Of a DNA stretch of 64,000 nucleotides, positions 23,261 to 32,432 are shown piece after piece. Positions within the stretch are counted from its first letter, which is position 1. Every line of letters begins with the position of its first letter. The stretch spans positions 1-64,000 of the forward strand of contig NZ_QUCM01000006.1 of the NCBI RefSeq assembly GCF_003473545.1, written 5' to 3'. The stretch is from Clostridium sp. AM22-11AC (GTDB taxonomy: Bacteria > Bacillota > Clostridia > Lachnospirales > Lachnospiraceae). The translations under genes were made by a program, and so were the position numbers. Below the pieces are notes generated by a model. It did not search any database. It was not told the DNA's origin and saw only the letters and a program-made list of their open reading frames with translations.

Positions 23261-24490
23261 TTATTCCATTGCCTTGTAAGCGCCGTCTACAACCTGAACA
23301 GCCTTAGGATCCTTCTCAGGCTCGCCGTCTTCAGTCCAGCTCATGTTGGAACCGGTCAGACCGTCTACCTTGATCTGGGTCATAACGCCTTCCATAGCGT
23401 CGCAGATATCACTTGCGGACATATCAGGAGTTACATTTGCTTCTTCCATAGCAGCCTTGATGATGTAAACTGCATCATAAGCATCTGCAGCGAACTGGAT
23501 TGGAGTCTCGCCATATGCTTCTTCGTAGCTCTTTACAAAGTTTACTGTCAGATCATCGGTAGCATCTGCAGCAAATGGAGTTAACAGCATCAGTCCTTCT
23601 GCCAGCTTTACATCAAAGTTCTCAACCTGTAAGATACCATCCATACCATCGCATCCGAAGAACTGTGGAGCATAGCCCATGGTATTAGCCTGCTGTAAGA
23701 TCAGAGAAGCCTCTGTATAGTAGATTGGTAAGAATACCAGCTCTGCGCCGGACTCTTTTGCTTTCTGTAACTGAGTAGAGAAATCCTTGTTGCTGTCTGC
23801 GGTAAATGCTTCTGCGTCAACAACTTCAAGGCCCTGGTTTGGAGCTTCCTGAGCAAACTTCTCATAGATACCGCTAGAGTATACATCAGAGCTGTCATAG
23901 ATTACAGCAACCTTGCTTGCCAGTTTGTGCTCACCAATGTACTTAGCAGATGCAGTACCCTGAGCCGGGTCAGAATAGCATACACGGAATACGTTTGGAT
24001 TTGCGGCACACTCTACTGCGGAACCGGATGGAGTGATCTGGAACATATTATCAGCTGCGGTCTTATCAGCAACTGCGATACATGGAGCGGAGGTAGTAGT
24101 TCCTACCAGAGCCTGCATGCCCCAGTCTTTTAAAGTATTGTAAGCATTAACAGACTTCTCTGCGTCATGCTCATCATCCTGGAACTGGAATTCGATCTGT
24201 GCGCCATTGATACCGCCAGCCTCGTTGATCTCCTTAACAGCAACTTCTGCACCATGCTGTACAGCCAGACCATAAACTGCTGCACCACCGGTTACAGGGC
24301 CGATGCCACCGATTTTAAATACAGCGCCATCTGCTGCTGCACTGCTTTCGCCTGCTGCTGCGCTTTCTCCCTCTGCCTTGCTTTCACCAGCAGCTGCTGC
24401 TGTGGTAGATGCGGAGTCAGAGCCGCCGCATGCGGTTAAAGATGCTGCCATAACTACTGCTAAACCAGCGCTTAAGAATCTTTTTTTCAT
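23261..24490 (-). CDS. livJ: Branched-chain amino-acid binding lipoprotein LivJ
   Basis: The substrate-binding component. The signal peptide ends with the lipobox LTAC at residues 18-21, followed by an Ala/Ser/Glu-rich linker (about 22-55) and a two-lobe periplasmic-binding fold (GGIGPVTGGAAVYGLAVQHG, EINEAGGINGAQIEF, FQDDEHDAEKSVNAY). It is 409 residues long. The exact ligand (Leu, Ile, Val or another amino acid) cannot be set from sequence alone. Confidence 0.93.
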   Translation of the reverse strand: MKKRFLSAGLAVVMAASLTACGGSDSASTTAAAAGESKAEGESAAAGESSAAADGAVFKIGGIGPVTGGAAVYGLAVQHGAEVAVKEINEAGGINGAQIEFQFQDDEHDAEKSVNAYNTLKDWGMQALVGTTTSAPCIAVADKTAADNMFQITPSGSAVECAANPNVFRVCYSDPAQGTASAKYIGEHKLASKVAVIYDSSDVYSSGIYEKFAQEAPNQGLEVVDAEAFTADSNKDFSTQLQKAKESGAELVFLPIYYTEASLILQQANTMGYAPQFFGCDGMDGILQVENFDVKLAEGLMLLTPFAADATDDLTVNFVKSYEEAYGETPIQFAADAYDAVYIIKAAMEEANVTPDMSASDICDAMEGVMTQIKVDGLTGSNMSWTEDGEPEKDPKAVQVVDGAYKAME

Positions 24491-24513
24491 AATAGTTTCC
24501 TCCTCACATGACT

Positions 24514-24541
24514 GTATCTGATATGTCTTTCATACAGATAC
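24514..24541 (-). promoter_or_regulatory. Stem-loop in livJ leader
   Basis: GTATCTG / CAGATAC, 7-bp arms with a 14-base loop, between the promoter and the ribosome binding site. It is a modest hairpin that may stabilise the message; no known riboswitch is recognised. Confidence 0.4.
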
Positions 24542-24562
24542 ATTTGTTCTTAAACTTTTTAC

Positions 24563-24591
24563 ATTATAAAAACTGACTATTGCCTTGTCAA
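24563..24591 (-). promoter_or_regulatory. liv operon promoter
   Basis: Full-consensus TTGACA (24591-24586), a 17-bp spacer and TATAAT (24568-24563) on the minus strand, about 70 bases before the livJ start. Confidence 0.85.
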
Positions 24592-24651
24592 TACCTTTTT
24601 ATAAAAAAATATGAGAAGGATAGGTTGTTTCATAACCTGTAGTTATGGGAG

Positions 24652-25665
24652 TTATTCCTTATCCCAGACAAGACAGGTATTTTCCATCCTCTTATCCCGC
24701 AGCATCAGCTCTGCCAGGGCATCTTTTGCAGACTTGCCATCAAATAAAACTTCATTCACCTGTTCTACGATGGGCATGGTCACATGGTATTTTTCTGCCA
24801 GCTTTAAAGCTGCCTTTGCAGAATAAACGCCTTCCACTACCATCTTTACTTCTTTCATTGCCTCATCCATGGTATAGCCTTTGCCGATGAGGATACCTGC
24901 CCTGCGATTACGGCTGTGCATGCTGGCACAGGTAACGATCAGATCGCCGATACCAGTCAGTCCTGAGAAGGTCTCCGGCTTTCCGCCCATAACCGTTCCT
25001 AAACGGGTGATCTCTGCAATACCTCTGGTGATCAGGGCTGCCTTTGTGTTATCCCCACATCCTAAACCATCTGCCGTGCCTGCCGCCAGGGCAATGACAT
25101 TCTTTAATGCTCCGCCCAGCTCAATGCCTAACATATCCGGACTCGTGTATACGCGGAATACAGGACTCATAAATAAACTCTGCACATATTCTGCTGCTGC
25201 CTTGCTGTGAGCGCCTGCTACACAGGTGGTAGGAAGACCTCTGCTCACTTCTTCTGCATGGCTCGGTCCGGAAAGGACGGTTACCTCTGCTTCTGGAAGT
25301 TCTTCTTCAATGACCTCTGAAAGAGTTTTTAAAGTTGCCTCTTCAATTCCCTTTGCTACATTTGTAACGATCTGACCTGGTTTTAACCATGGTTTCATTT
25401 TTGCTGCTGTCTGTCTCACGTAGACAGATGGCACGGACAGGACCAACAGATCTTTGTCCTTCATAGCCGCCTTTAAGTCACCGGTGATCTCAATTGCTTC
25501 CGGTATTGGCGTATCTCCTAAATTGGGATGCTTTCTGTTTACTGATAAACTTTCCACTTCTGCGGGAACTGCTGACCAGAGCTGCACTTTATGACCATTT
25601 CCGTTTAAAAGGATCGCCAGTGATGTTCCCCATGTTCCTGATCCGATTACTCCAACTGATGCCAT
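24652..25665 (-). CDS. gpsA: Glycerol-3-phosphate dehydrogenase [NAD(P)+]
   Basis: Reduces dihydroxyacetone phosphate to sn-glycerol-3-phosphate, the acceptor used by the neighbouring PlsY. The Rossmann GVIGSGTWGTSLA, the VAKGIE loop, the substrate-binding ALKNVIALAAGTADGLGCGDNTKAAL region and GLTGIGDLIVTC are all present. The ATG at 25665 is chosen (337 residues, usual length); an upstream in-frame ATG would add seven residues and overlap the GGTGGGG ribosome binding site. It is 25 bases from plsY and in the same operon. Confidence 0.93.
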   Translation of the reverse strand: MASVGVIGSGTWGTSLAILLNGNGHKVQLWSAVPAEVESLSVNRKHPNLGDTPIPEAIEITGDLKAAMKDKDLLVLSVPSVYVRQTAAKMKPWLKPGQIVTNVAKGIEEATLKTLSEVIEEELPEAEVTVLSGPSHAEEVSRGLPTTCVAGAHSKAAAEYVQSLFMSPVFRVYTSPDMLGIELGGALKNVIALAAGTADGLGCGDNTKAALITRGIAEITRLGTVMGGKPETFSGLTGIGDLIVTCASMHSRNRRAGILIGKGYTMDEAMKEVKMVVEGVYSAKAALKLAEKYHVTMPIVEQVNEVLFDGKSAKDALAELMLRDKRMENTCLVWDKE

Positions 25666-25689
25666 AACCCCACCATCCTTTGCCATTTT

Positions 25690-26325
25690 TTATGATTTTT
25701 TTGCGCCGATCTTATTTTCATTTCCATGGATCAGACGGACGATATTTGCCCTGTGCCGCCAGAATGCCATAGCAGCGATCACTGCTGTCACTGCGCTATA
25801 TTCTATAGAAGAAATAGCGCTTAAACTGTAAGCTCCGCATCTTCCCATGTAGATATTCCATGCCAGAAGGATCACAGAAACCACCAGGGAACCTAAAGAA
25901 ACATAACGTGTTACAGCCACGATCAGTACAAATACCGCCAGACATAAAACAGTCAGTCTCCAGTCAATTGAGAAAATGATACCGGCTGTTGCCGCAATTC
26001 CTTTTCCGCCTTTAAAATGCAGATAAAAAGGATAATTATGTCCTAAGATAACTCCTAAACCAATATAAAGCATATACACATATGCATAGTCCGGCTGGTC
26101 TTTAAAAACAAAGCGCACTGCCATACAGGGGATCACTGTTTTTAAGAAATCTCCCAAAAATACAGTAAGGCCTGCTTTCTTTCCCATTACACGCAGCGCA
26201 TTGGTACTGCCGGAATTTCCGCTTCCGTATTTGCGGATGTCGATCCCGTGGACCCTTCCATAAATATAACCAGTCTGGAAGATACCAAACAGATACCCCA
26301 CTGCCAAACATACAAGACGTTCCAT
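25690..26325 (-). CDS. plsY: Acyl-phosphate:glycerol-3-phosphate acyltransferase PlsY
   Basis: An inner-membrane enzyme making lysophosphatidate. The three catalytic loops are visible: GSGNSGSTNALR (phosphate binding), HNYPFYLHFKGGKGIATAG-like HFKGGKGIAAT, and a third with NIVRLIHGNENKIG. Five hydrophobic segments are seen. The ATG two codons inside is favoured because AAGGGG is eight bases away. Together with GpsA it starts phospholipid synthesis. Confidence 0.93.
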   Translation of the reverse strand: MERLVCLAVGYLFGIFQTGYIYGRVHGIDIRKYGSGNSGSTNALRVMGKKAGLTVFLGDFLKTVIPCMAVRFVFKDQPDYAYVYMLYIGLGVILGHNYPFYLHFKGGKGIAATAGIIFSIDWRLTVLCLAVFVLIVAVTRYVSLGSLVVSVILLAWNIYMGRCGAYSLSAISSIEYSAVTAVIAAMAFWRHRANIVRLIHGNENKIGAKKS

Positions 26326-26449
26326 TTTCATACCCCTTATGTAATTTTATCACATTTTATTTTTTGCGTTTTCACATGTTTTTACACTTTTTAGCATAGA
26401 TATTTGTCCGTGTAATACGCACATTTGCTTTTGCAACCAAAACGCAATT

Positions 26450-26499
26450 CAGGGACTGCTGCGCCAGCTGTTTTTAAAAGCTGTGTGCAGCAGGCCCTG
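26450..26499 (-). terminator. Long hairpin downstream of der
   Basis: CAGGG-CTGCTGC-CAGCT pairing with AGCTG-GCAGCAG-CCCTG, about 18 bp of stem with two small bulges. The T-run after it on the minus strand is poor (AATTGCGTTTTGG), so it may be a partial terminator or an RNA-stability element between der and plsY. Confidence 0.55.
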
Positions 26500-26524
26500 C
26501 TGATCTACATTGTCTATTTATTAA

Positions 26525-27853
26525 CTATTTATCCTTATCTTTCCGCTCGCGGATAATGAATTTTAAAGATGTACCTCTGAAACCAAAGGCATTGCGGATC
26601 TGGTTCTCTATATATCTGGTATAAGAGAAATGCATCAGTTCCTTGTCGTTTACAAAGACTACAAATGTAGGCGGCTTTACAGCGACCTGGGTCACATAGT
26701 AGATCTTTAAGCGCTTACCCTTGTCAGACGGTGGCTGCTGCATGGCAACTGCCTCGGATACGATCTCATTTAACACACCGGTAGCTACACGCATATTCTG
26801 GTTCTGGCGCACTGCATCGATCAGTTCAAACAGTTTTGGAAGTCTCTGGCCTGTTTCTGCTGAGATAAAGATATACTCTGCATATGGCATAAAAGAGAGA
26901 GTTTCTTTTAACTTATTGGTATACTGATAAATGGTCTTGTCATTCTTTTCAATGGCATCCCACTTGTTTACAGCAACAATGATACCTTTTCCACGTTCAT
27001 GGGCAATACCTGCGATCTTTGCATCCTGCTCTGTGATGCCCTCTTTTGCATCAATTACAATAATGACTACATCCGCACGGTCTACTGCTGTTACAGTACG
27101 GATGATACTGTAGCGCTCCAGGTCTTCTTTGATCTTATTCTTACGGCGCAGTCCTGCTGTATCAATAAATACATAGGGAACACCATTGTGGATGATCTCT
27201 GTATCTACTGCATCTCTGGTGGTTCCTGCAATATTGGAAACGATCACACGGTTCTCACCTAACAGCTTATTGATAAGAGAAGATTTACCCACATTTGGTT
27301 TTCCTACTACTGCGATCCTTGGACGGTCATCTTCCTCTTCTTCCATCTGGGAAGCATCGAAATGTTTTACTACCTCATCTAACAGATCGCCGATACCTAA
27401 ACGGGAAGCACCGGATACGGGGATCGGATCACCGATACCTAAATTATAGAATTCATATACATCATTGCCGAATTTTGCAAGGCTGTCTACCTTGTTTACA
27501 GCCAGGATCACTGGCTTGTGGGACTTGCGCAGCATATCTGCTACCTTCGAGTCAGCGTCTACCAGACCCTGACGTACATCTACGATAAATACGATCACGT
27601 CTGCAGTAGCAATCGCGATCTCCGCCTGCTCTCTCATCTGTGAAAGAATGATATCGCTGCTGTCAGGCTCAATACCACCTGTATCGATCAGTGTAAAGTT
27701 CATGTTCAGCCAGGTACAGTCTGCATAAATTCTGTCTCTGGTAACACCTGGTGTATCTTTTACAATGGAAATAGTATCCCCTGCAATTACATTGAACAGG
27801 GTGGATTTTCCAACGTTTGGCCTTCCTACAATGGCCACTACCGGTTTACTCAA
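26525..27853 (-). CDS. der: Ribosome-assembly GTPase Der (EngA)
   Basis: Two tandem GTPase domains, with P-loops [12 protein letters not shown] (residue 9 onward) and [14 protein letters not shown] (about 185), G3 DTGG and DTAG, G4 NKVD and NKWD, then a KH-like C-terminal domain ([20 protein letters not shown]). Needed for 50S assembly. Starts with TTG; AAGGAGG lies seven bases before it, and no better start exists. 442 residues, standard length. Confidence 0.96.
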   Translation of the reverse strand: MSKPVVAIVGRPNVGKSTLFNVIAGDTISIVKDTPGVTRDRIYADCTWLNMNFTLIDTGGIEPDSSDIILSQMREQAEIAIATADVIVFIVDVRQGLVDADSKVADMLRKSHKPVILAVNKVDSLAKFGNDVYEFYNLGIGDPIPVSGASRLGIGDLLDEVVKHFDASQMEEEEDDRPRIAVVGKPNVGKSSLINKLLGENRVIVSNIAGTTRDAVDTEIIHNGVPYVFIDTAGLRRKNKIKEDLERYSIIRTVTAVDRADVVIIVIDAKEGITEQDAKIAGIAHERGKGIIVAVNKWDAIEKNDKTIYQYTNKLKETLSFMPYAEYIFISAETGQRLPKLFELIDAVRQNQNMRVATGVLNEIVSEAVAMQQPPSDKGKRLKIYYVTQVAVKPPTFVVFVNDKELMHFSYTRYIENQIRNAFGFRGTSLKFIIRERKDKDK

Positions 27854-27907
27854 TTGTTTTCCTCCTTACTTTGTCAAGCGCCATGCTTTGCCTGCGCTTT
27901 ATCACCA

Positions 27908-28111
27908 CTATATCTGTTTGCGCACGATCTTATACTCGTCATCTGACTGGTAATAAGGGCAGGCTCTCACATCTCCTTTTAAGAAGCGCACCATATCGTC
28001 CTCATCTAAATCTACTTCGCAGACATAGTATTCATTTTCTTCATCATATACATAGTTTCCGCAGCATTCACAGCTGCCGACGACCTTATTATCTTTCACT
28101 TTCTGTTTCAT
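27908..28111 (-). CDS. DUF6472-like small protein (67 aa)
   Basis: A small acidic protein with SCECCGNYVYDEENEYYVCE and RACPYYQSDDEYKIVRKQ: four cysteines in a pattern I associate with the DUF6472 family of Lachnospiraceae. Function unknown; metal binding is likely. It starts inside the 3' end of the DUF512 gene (23-base overlap) with AGAGG upstream, so it is coupled to it. Confidence 0.65.
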   Translation of the reverse strand: MKQKVKDNKVVGSCECCGNYVYDEENEYYVCEVDLDEDDMVRFLKGDVRACPYYQSDDEYKIVRKQI

Positions 28112-29546
28112 CGTCCTCTATATACTCATCCTCATCTTCCCATATCTCATCTAACTCATAGCCTTCATAACCATATTCTTCTCCAGGAAGCCCTTCTTCC
28201 TTTGGTTCAGGCTCCGGCTCTGAAGATGGATCAAGGATAGCGTGGACAAAATCTTGCCCGTCTGATTTTACTATACGTATCTTAACTTGTAAAGCCTTTT
28301 CTACATCTTCTGCTGTTAAGTCATCTAAGAATACAGTTTCACCGATACGGAACATATTAATAGGAAGAAGGAGATATTCTCCCAGATTTTTATCCTTCAG
28401 CTGGGCGATCAGGTCTTTTGCAGTGATCAGACCTGAAACCGTAATACGCTCCCCAAAAAAATCATTCCGGATGGGATAAATGTTGATGGTCCTGTTTGGG
28501 AATTTTTTCCGGATCCATCCAGCATATTTTTCCATATAAGGATAAGGAAGACGGCCGGTTGCAAGGGATACCAGTCCCGGTTCGTCATTTCCTTCTACCT
28601 TGTCTAAGGCATCTGCTACCTCTGTAGCCATAAGACGCAGCATTCCCACGCCATTTTCCAGCTGGATATAGCCGTCATAGCGTTCTTCCTCCGGCAGTTC
28701 CCTTTCTGCCAGTGTATAAAACTCATCGCTGGCATGGATAAAATGGATCCCGTGTTCTGCGTAGATCTTCTTCTGCCACCGTTCGATCATATCAATAGTA
28801 GCGCAGGCGTCTTCTTTTGTAAAAGGCTCTAATGGATATAAGCCGTCTCTGTATTTGGAAAGTCCTACAGGAACTACGGAAACGCTCTGCATAACAGGGG
28901 CATATTTGGACAGGTCACTGATGGAACGTTCCAGCTCTGCCCCGTCATTTACTCCCTTGCAGAGAACGATCTGGCCGTTCATAGGAGTTTCCGCTTCATA
29001 TAAGCGGTCAATGATCTTTAAGGCCCGTCCCGCAAACCGGTTGTGCAGCATCATACACCGCAGTTCCGGATTGGTCGTCTGTACGGAAATGTTGATGGGC
29101 GCCAGTTTGAAGCGGATGATACGCTCTACATCTTTATCTTTTAAGTTGGTCAGTGTAACATAATTTCCCTGAAGGAACGATAAACGGGTATCATCATCTT
29201 TGAAATAAAGGGTCTCTCTCATTCCCGGCGGCATCTGGTCGATAAAGCAGAAAATACATTTGTTGCTGCAGGAACGGTAATCGCTCATCAGACCATTTTC
29301 AAAAGTCAGTCCCAGATCTTCATAATCATTTTCTATATCCAGTTCCCATTCTTCCCCGTTGGCCTTTCGCACCACCATAGTCATAGACGGGCTGTTTACA
29401 TAATATTCGTAGTCAAAAATGTCTTCAACGGGATTTCCGTTGATGGTAAGGACCCTGTCTCCCGGCTCCAGCTCCAGTTCCTCTCCAATGGAACCCGGAT
29501 CTACTTTTGAGATCGGATGTCCTTCCAGTTTTTTATTCATATTCAT
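28089..29546 (-). CDS. PDZ-radical SAM-DUF512 protein (485 aa)
   Basis: A PDZ-like domain comes first (residues 10-50, HPISKVDPGSIGEELELEPG), then a radical-SAM-type cysteine cluster CSNKCIFCFIDQMPPGMRE, then the DUF512 region. This combination is a conserved but uncharacterised family often found beside der. The chemistry is unknown. Two features are odd: the radical SAM spacing is CxxxCxxC, as expected, but the C-terminus carries an unusual acidic tail (about the last 45 residues, rich in Glu, Asp and Tyr) that overlaps the next gene. ATG at 29546 or two codons later. Confidence 0.85.
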   Translation of the reverse strand: MNMNKKLEGHPISKVDPGSIGEELELEPGDRVLTINGNPVEDIFDYEYYVNSPSMTMVVRKANGEEWELDIENDYEDLGLTFENGLMSDYRSCSNKCIFCFIDQMPPGMRETLYFKDDDTRLSFLQGNYVTLTNLKDKDVERIIRFKLAPINISVQTTNPELRCMMLHNRFAGRALKIIDRLYEAETPMNGQIVLCKGVNDGAELERSISDLSKYAPVMQSVSVVPVGLSKYRDGLYPLEPFTKEDACATIDMIERWQKKIYAEHGIHFIHASDEFYTLAERELPEEERYDGYIQLENGVGMLRLMATEVADALDKVEGNDEPGLVSLATGRLPYPYMEKYAGWIRKKFPNRTINIYPIRNDFFGERITVSGLITAKDLIAQLKDKNLGEYLLLPINMFRIGETVFLDDLTAEDVEKALQVKIRIVKSDGQDFVHAILDPSSEPEPEPKEEGLPGEEYGYEGYELDEIWEDEDEYIEDDETESER

Positions 29547-29579
29547 ATAACCTCTGTGTATTTCGTTAGTTCACTTAGG

Positions 29580-29643
29580 TTCACGCACTGACGCGCTCCA
29601 CTGCCTGCTGTCGCAGGCAGAACCTTCGTTAATGGCTCGTGAA
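29580..29643. repeat. GC-rich hairpin repeat, copy 1
   Basis: Outer arms TTCACG / CGTGAA and an inner GCCTGC-TGTC-GCAGGC-type hairpin. Bases 29592-29616 are identical to 29817-29841 (25 bp). It is part of the 303-base gap between prs and the DUF512 gene. The rest of that gap holds another A/T-armed hairpin (GAAAAATAA / TTATTTTTC, about 29640-29680). Confidence 0.65.
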
Positions 29644-29740
29644 AAATAAATGCCACCTTTCGGCGTCGCTTATTTTTCCCTTCGCTCATTACATCATAAC
29701 AATTTTAGAAAGTTTTGTAAACCAGATTTACAGCACGAAA

Positions 29741-29777
29741 ATGCCGCAAAGCAGATTTACCCTCTGTTTTGCGGCAT
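29741..29777 (-). terminator. prs terminator
   Basis: ATGCCGCAAAGCAGA / TCTGTTTTGCGGCAT, a 15-bp stem with one G-T pair and a 7-base loop, followed on the minus strand by TTTTCG. About 70 bases past the prs stop. Confidence 0.8.
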
Positions 29778-29800
29778 GATGATTGCTAGTATATACACTC

Positions 29801-29850
29801 ACGACCCCCGCGCTATCGCGCTCCACTGCCTGCTGTCGCAGATGGGTCGT
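29801..29850. repeat. GC-rich hairpin repeat, copy 2
   Basis: Outer arms ACGACCC / GGGTCGT and the same 25-bp core as at 29592-29616. It touches the prs stop codon (29850-29852). The two copies resemble a bacterial interspersed palindrome family. Confidence 0.65.
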
Positions 29851-31037
29851 TAGATCTCCCCATTGTGGCGTCTCTGTACCAGCTTCTGGATCTTGTCTGT
29901 TGGAGACAGGGATGCGCTGATGGAACGGTCGTGGTTTAAGGAGTTGATGATTGCTGCAGTGTACTTGCTCATATCAGCTTCCAGATACCACTTGCGGTCG
30001 AAAAGTTCTTTTGGACGGTAATTTAAGTTGGTGGTAATTACATAGTCCAGATATCCCTTTTCATAATATTCGTCAAACTTCTCAAGACCATTGGTGAACA
30101 GACCAAAGGTGCAGCATACGATCGCCTTTGCTGCCTTTCTCTCCTTTAATTCCTTACAGGTGTCTAACATGCTCTCACCGGAGGAGATCATATCGTCGAT
30201 GATAAGAACGGTCTTTCCTTCTACAGAAGAACCAAGGAATTCATGTGCAACGATCGGGTTACGTCCGTTTACTACCTTGGAGTAGTCACGGCGTTTATAG
30301 AACATACCCATATCAACTCCCAGGTTGTTTGCCAGGTATACAGCACGGTTCATAGCGCCTTCATCCGGGCTGATGATCATCAGATGATCTTTGTCGATCT
30401 GAGTGGTCTTATCATGAGTAAACAGTGTCTTTACAAACTGATAAGTTGGCATGAAGTTGTCAAATCCGTACAGCGGGATGGCATTCTGTACTCTTGGGTC
30501 ATGAGCATCAAAAGTAATAATGTTTTCAACGCCCATCTGGATCAACTCTTCTAATGCCATAGCACAGTCTAAGGATTCACGTTTGCTTCTCTTATGCTGA
30601 CGGCTTTCATACAAGAAAGGCATAACTACATTTACGCGGTGCGCAGTTGCCACGCAGGAACCGATCACACGCTTCATATCCTGGAAATGGTCATCTGGTG
30701 ACATGTGATTGGTGTAGCCGCAAACAGTGTAAGGAATGCTGTAGTTCATTACATCTGCCATTACAAAAATGTCTGTACCTCTGACAGACTCATTGATCAC
30801 TGCCTTTGCCTCACCGGTACCAAATCTCGGGCACTCAAAATCCAACAGATAAGAGTCCACATCATAACCGCGATAATGCAGATCTGCCTTGCGGCGCTTT
30901 AATTCCTCCATATCGTTGCGGCGGAACTGAACGATGTGAGAATCTACCTTAGATGCAAAGTCCTTGCAGCTTTCCAGTGCAGCTAACTTTAAAGGTGCTA
31001 CTGGAAGAGAGTCATTGAATACAAAATTATTAGCCAT
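29850..31037 (-). CDS. prs: Ribose-phosphate pyrophosphokinase, long form
   Basis: Makes PRPP from ribose 5-phosphate and ATP. At 395 residues it is about 80 longer than the classical enzyme, matching the form common in Lachnospiraceae. The PRPP-binding loop VLIIDDMISSGESM and FDAHDPRVQNAIP (the catalytic flexible-loop region with His/Asp) are present, as is MPFLYESRQHKR. The extra length is in the N-terminal 60 residues and in insertions. ATG at 31037 with GGAG nine bases upstream. Confidence 0.93.
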   Translation of the reverse strand: MANNFVFNDSLPVAPLKLAALESCKDFASKVDSHIVQFRRNDMEELKRRKADLHYRGYDVDSYLLDFECPRFGTGEAKAVINESVRGTDIFVMADVMNYSIPYTVCGYTNHMSPDDHFQDMKRVIGSCVATAHRVNVVMPFLYESRQHKRSKRESLDCAMALEELIQMGVENIITFDAHDPRVQNAIPLYGFDNFMPTYQFVKTLFTHDKTTQIDKDHLMIISPDEGAMNRAVYLANNLGVDMGMFYKRRDYSKVVNGRNPIVAHEFLGSSVEGKTVLIIDDMISSGESMLDTCKELKERKAAKAIVCCTFGLFTNGLEKFDEYYEKGYLDYVITTNLNYRPKELFDRKWYLEADMSKYTAAIINSLNHDRSISASLSPTDKIQKLVQRRHNGEI

Positions 31038-31102
31038 GAAAGCATACTCCTTTGTCCTATAATGGTCCTAATAGTCCTAATAATAGTCCTTTATCCTATT
31101 GT
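31037..31102 (-). promoter_or_regulatory. prs leader with AGGAC repeats
   Basis: The 65-base leader contains four or five AGGAC units, several in the form TATTAGGAC, ending in the true AAAGGAG. These are Shine-Dalgarno-like decoys, or a short tandem repeat that could vary in number. Confidence 0.5.
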
Positions 31103-31131
31103 TTTATACCATTTTCCACGATAAGGGTCAA
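31103..31131 (-). promoter_or_regulatory. prs promoter
   Basis: TTGACC (31131-31126), a 17-bp spacer and TATAAA (31108-31103) on the minus strand. Confidence 0.7.
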
Positions 31132-31161
31132 GTATTCCAGGACATTTCCTTAAAAAATACA

Positions 31162-32013
31162 TCACCTAAGGCACAGAAAAGCACCCATATTGCCTCTTTC
31201 ATTTCCAACTTTACGGTGGGAAAAGAGATATTCATGGTTGCACATGGTGCAGATATTGGTAGTGTGGATATTTTCCGGCTTTACCCCGGCTTCCATAAAA
31301 ATGATCTCATTGGCCCGCCACAGATCTAATTGGTATTTGTCCGGACGTTTTCCAGGGGCAATGATCTCATTGTGCCACTCCGGCTTAAAACTTTCCATAA
31401 ATGCCTCTGCCACTTCTTCTCCTACTTCAAAACAGTCCTGGCAGATGCTTGGCCCGATGCAGATGATCAGATCCTTAGGGCTGGTTCCAAAGGCTTTTTT
31501 CATGGCATCTATGGTACATTGTCCCATTCTGTTTACAGTGCCCCGCCAACCGGAATGGGAAAGGCCGATGGCTTTATGTTTCGGATCCACAAAATACAAA
31601 GGCACACAGTCTGCATAAAAGGTTGCCAGTGTAAGATCAGGCACATTGGTGATCAGTCCGTCCACATCTGTGTAATCCCGTTCTCTCACTACACCTTTTC
31701 CAGCGTCTTCTTCTGTCACAAGGCGCACATTGGTGGTATGGGTCTGCTGGGATGCCACCATACGGTCCCTGTCAACTCCCAATGCCTTTGCCATACGGGT
31801 GTAGTTTTCCAGCACATCAGCCGGATCATCTCCTTTATTCCAGGCAAAGTTCATAGTAGCATATTTTCCCTTGCTTGCCCCTCCTAAACGGGTGGAAAAT
31901 CCATTTACCACAAGGCCTGTCTCTTCCAAGGCAGCAAAAGAAAGATAGGGAACCCCATTTTCTTCCCTTTGTATAAATATATTCTTCTCATTTTTATAGT
32001 TCCATGGGATCAT
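31162..32013 (-). CDS. pgeF: PgeF/YlmD (LACC1-type) purine nucleoside enzyme
   Basis: A member of the multicopper-oxidase-like YlmD/LACC1 family, which acts on purine nucleosides and was formerly called polyphenol oxidase. It shows the zinc ligands and catalytic segments QQTHTTNV, FYADCVPLYF and SHSGWRGTV, plus IGPSICQDCFEVGEEV and the closing HRKVGNERGNMGAFL. 283 residues, standard length. AGAGG lies seven bases upstream of the ATG. It is upstream of prs on the same strand. Confidence 0.9.
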   Translation of the reverse strand: MIPWNYKNEKNIFIQREENGVPYLSFAALEETGLVVNGFSTRLGGASKGKYATMNFAWNKGDDPADVLENYTRMAKALGVDRDRMVASQQTHTTNVRLVTEEDAGKGVVRERDYTDVDGLITNVPDLTLATFYADCVPLYFVDPKHKAIGLSHSGWRGTVNRMGQCTIDAMKKAFGTSPKDLIICIGPSICQDCFEVGEEVAEAFMESFKPEWHNEIIAPGKRPDKYQLDLWRANEIIFMEAGVKPENIHTTNICTMCNHEYLFSHRKVGNERGNMGAFLCLR

Positions 32014-32070
32014 CTGTCTGCCTCTTTTCTATATAAATCAATATAAAGATCCTTTACAAGGATACTTTGT

Positions 32071-32412
32071 TTAAAAAGCATTTCGTATCAGCTGTATATT
32101 ACTTCCGGTTATTCCCACCACATCAAAACGGCAGGGCGTATTTTCCGGATAGCCGTAGCGGCACAGATAAAACAGGGCTGTGCGCCGTATTTTCTCCTGC
32201 TTGCGAAAATCTACTGCCTCAAAAGGTGAACCGCAGGATGCATCGGACCTGTATTTTACCTCTGTAAATACCAGTTCTTTTCCTTCCCTGCACACCAGAT
32301 CGATCTCCCCCTGTCTGCAGCGGAAGTTTTTCCCTAAAATGCGAAATCCCTGTTTTTGCAAAAAAGCAGCCGCTGCTTCTTCGTAACGGCTGCCAATTTT
32401 TCTTTTATTCAT
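32071..32412 (-). CDS. yraN: YraN/UPF0102 family putative endonuclease
   Basis: Has the restriction-endonuclease-like core: RKIGSRYEEAAAAFLQKQGF, then GEIDLVCREGKELVFTEVKYR (the E-x-K type active site) and PCRFDVVGI. 113 residues. Function in vivo unproven; a role in DNA repair or uptake is assumed for the family. ATG at 32412 is preferred over the TTG just before it. It follows rnhB by 20 bases. Confidence 0.9.
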   Translation of the reverse strand: MNKRKIGSRYEEAAAAFLQKQGFRILGKNFRCRQGEIDLVCREGKELVFTEVKYRSDASCGSPFEAVDFRKQEKIRRTALFYLCRYGYPENTPCRFDVVGITGSNIQLIRNAF

Positions 32413-32432
32413 CAAATCTTTTATATTTTCCC

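Noticed and set aside
30243..30554. Plus-strand frames inside prs and pgeF
   Set aside because: Antisense shadows of conserved enzyme genes without ribosome binding sites.
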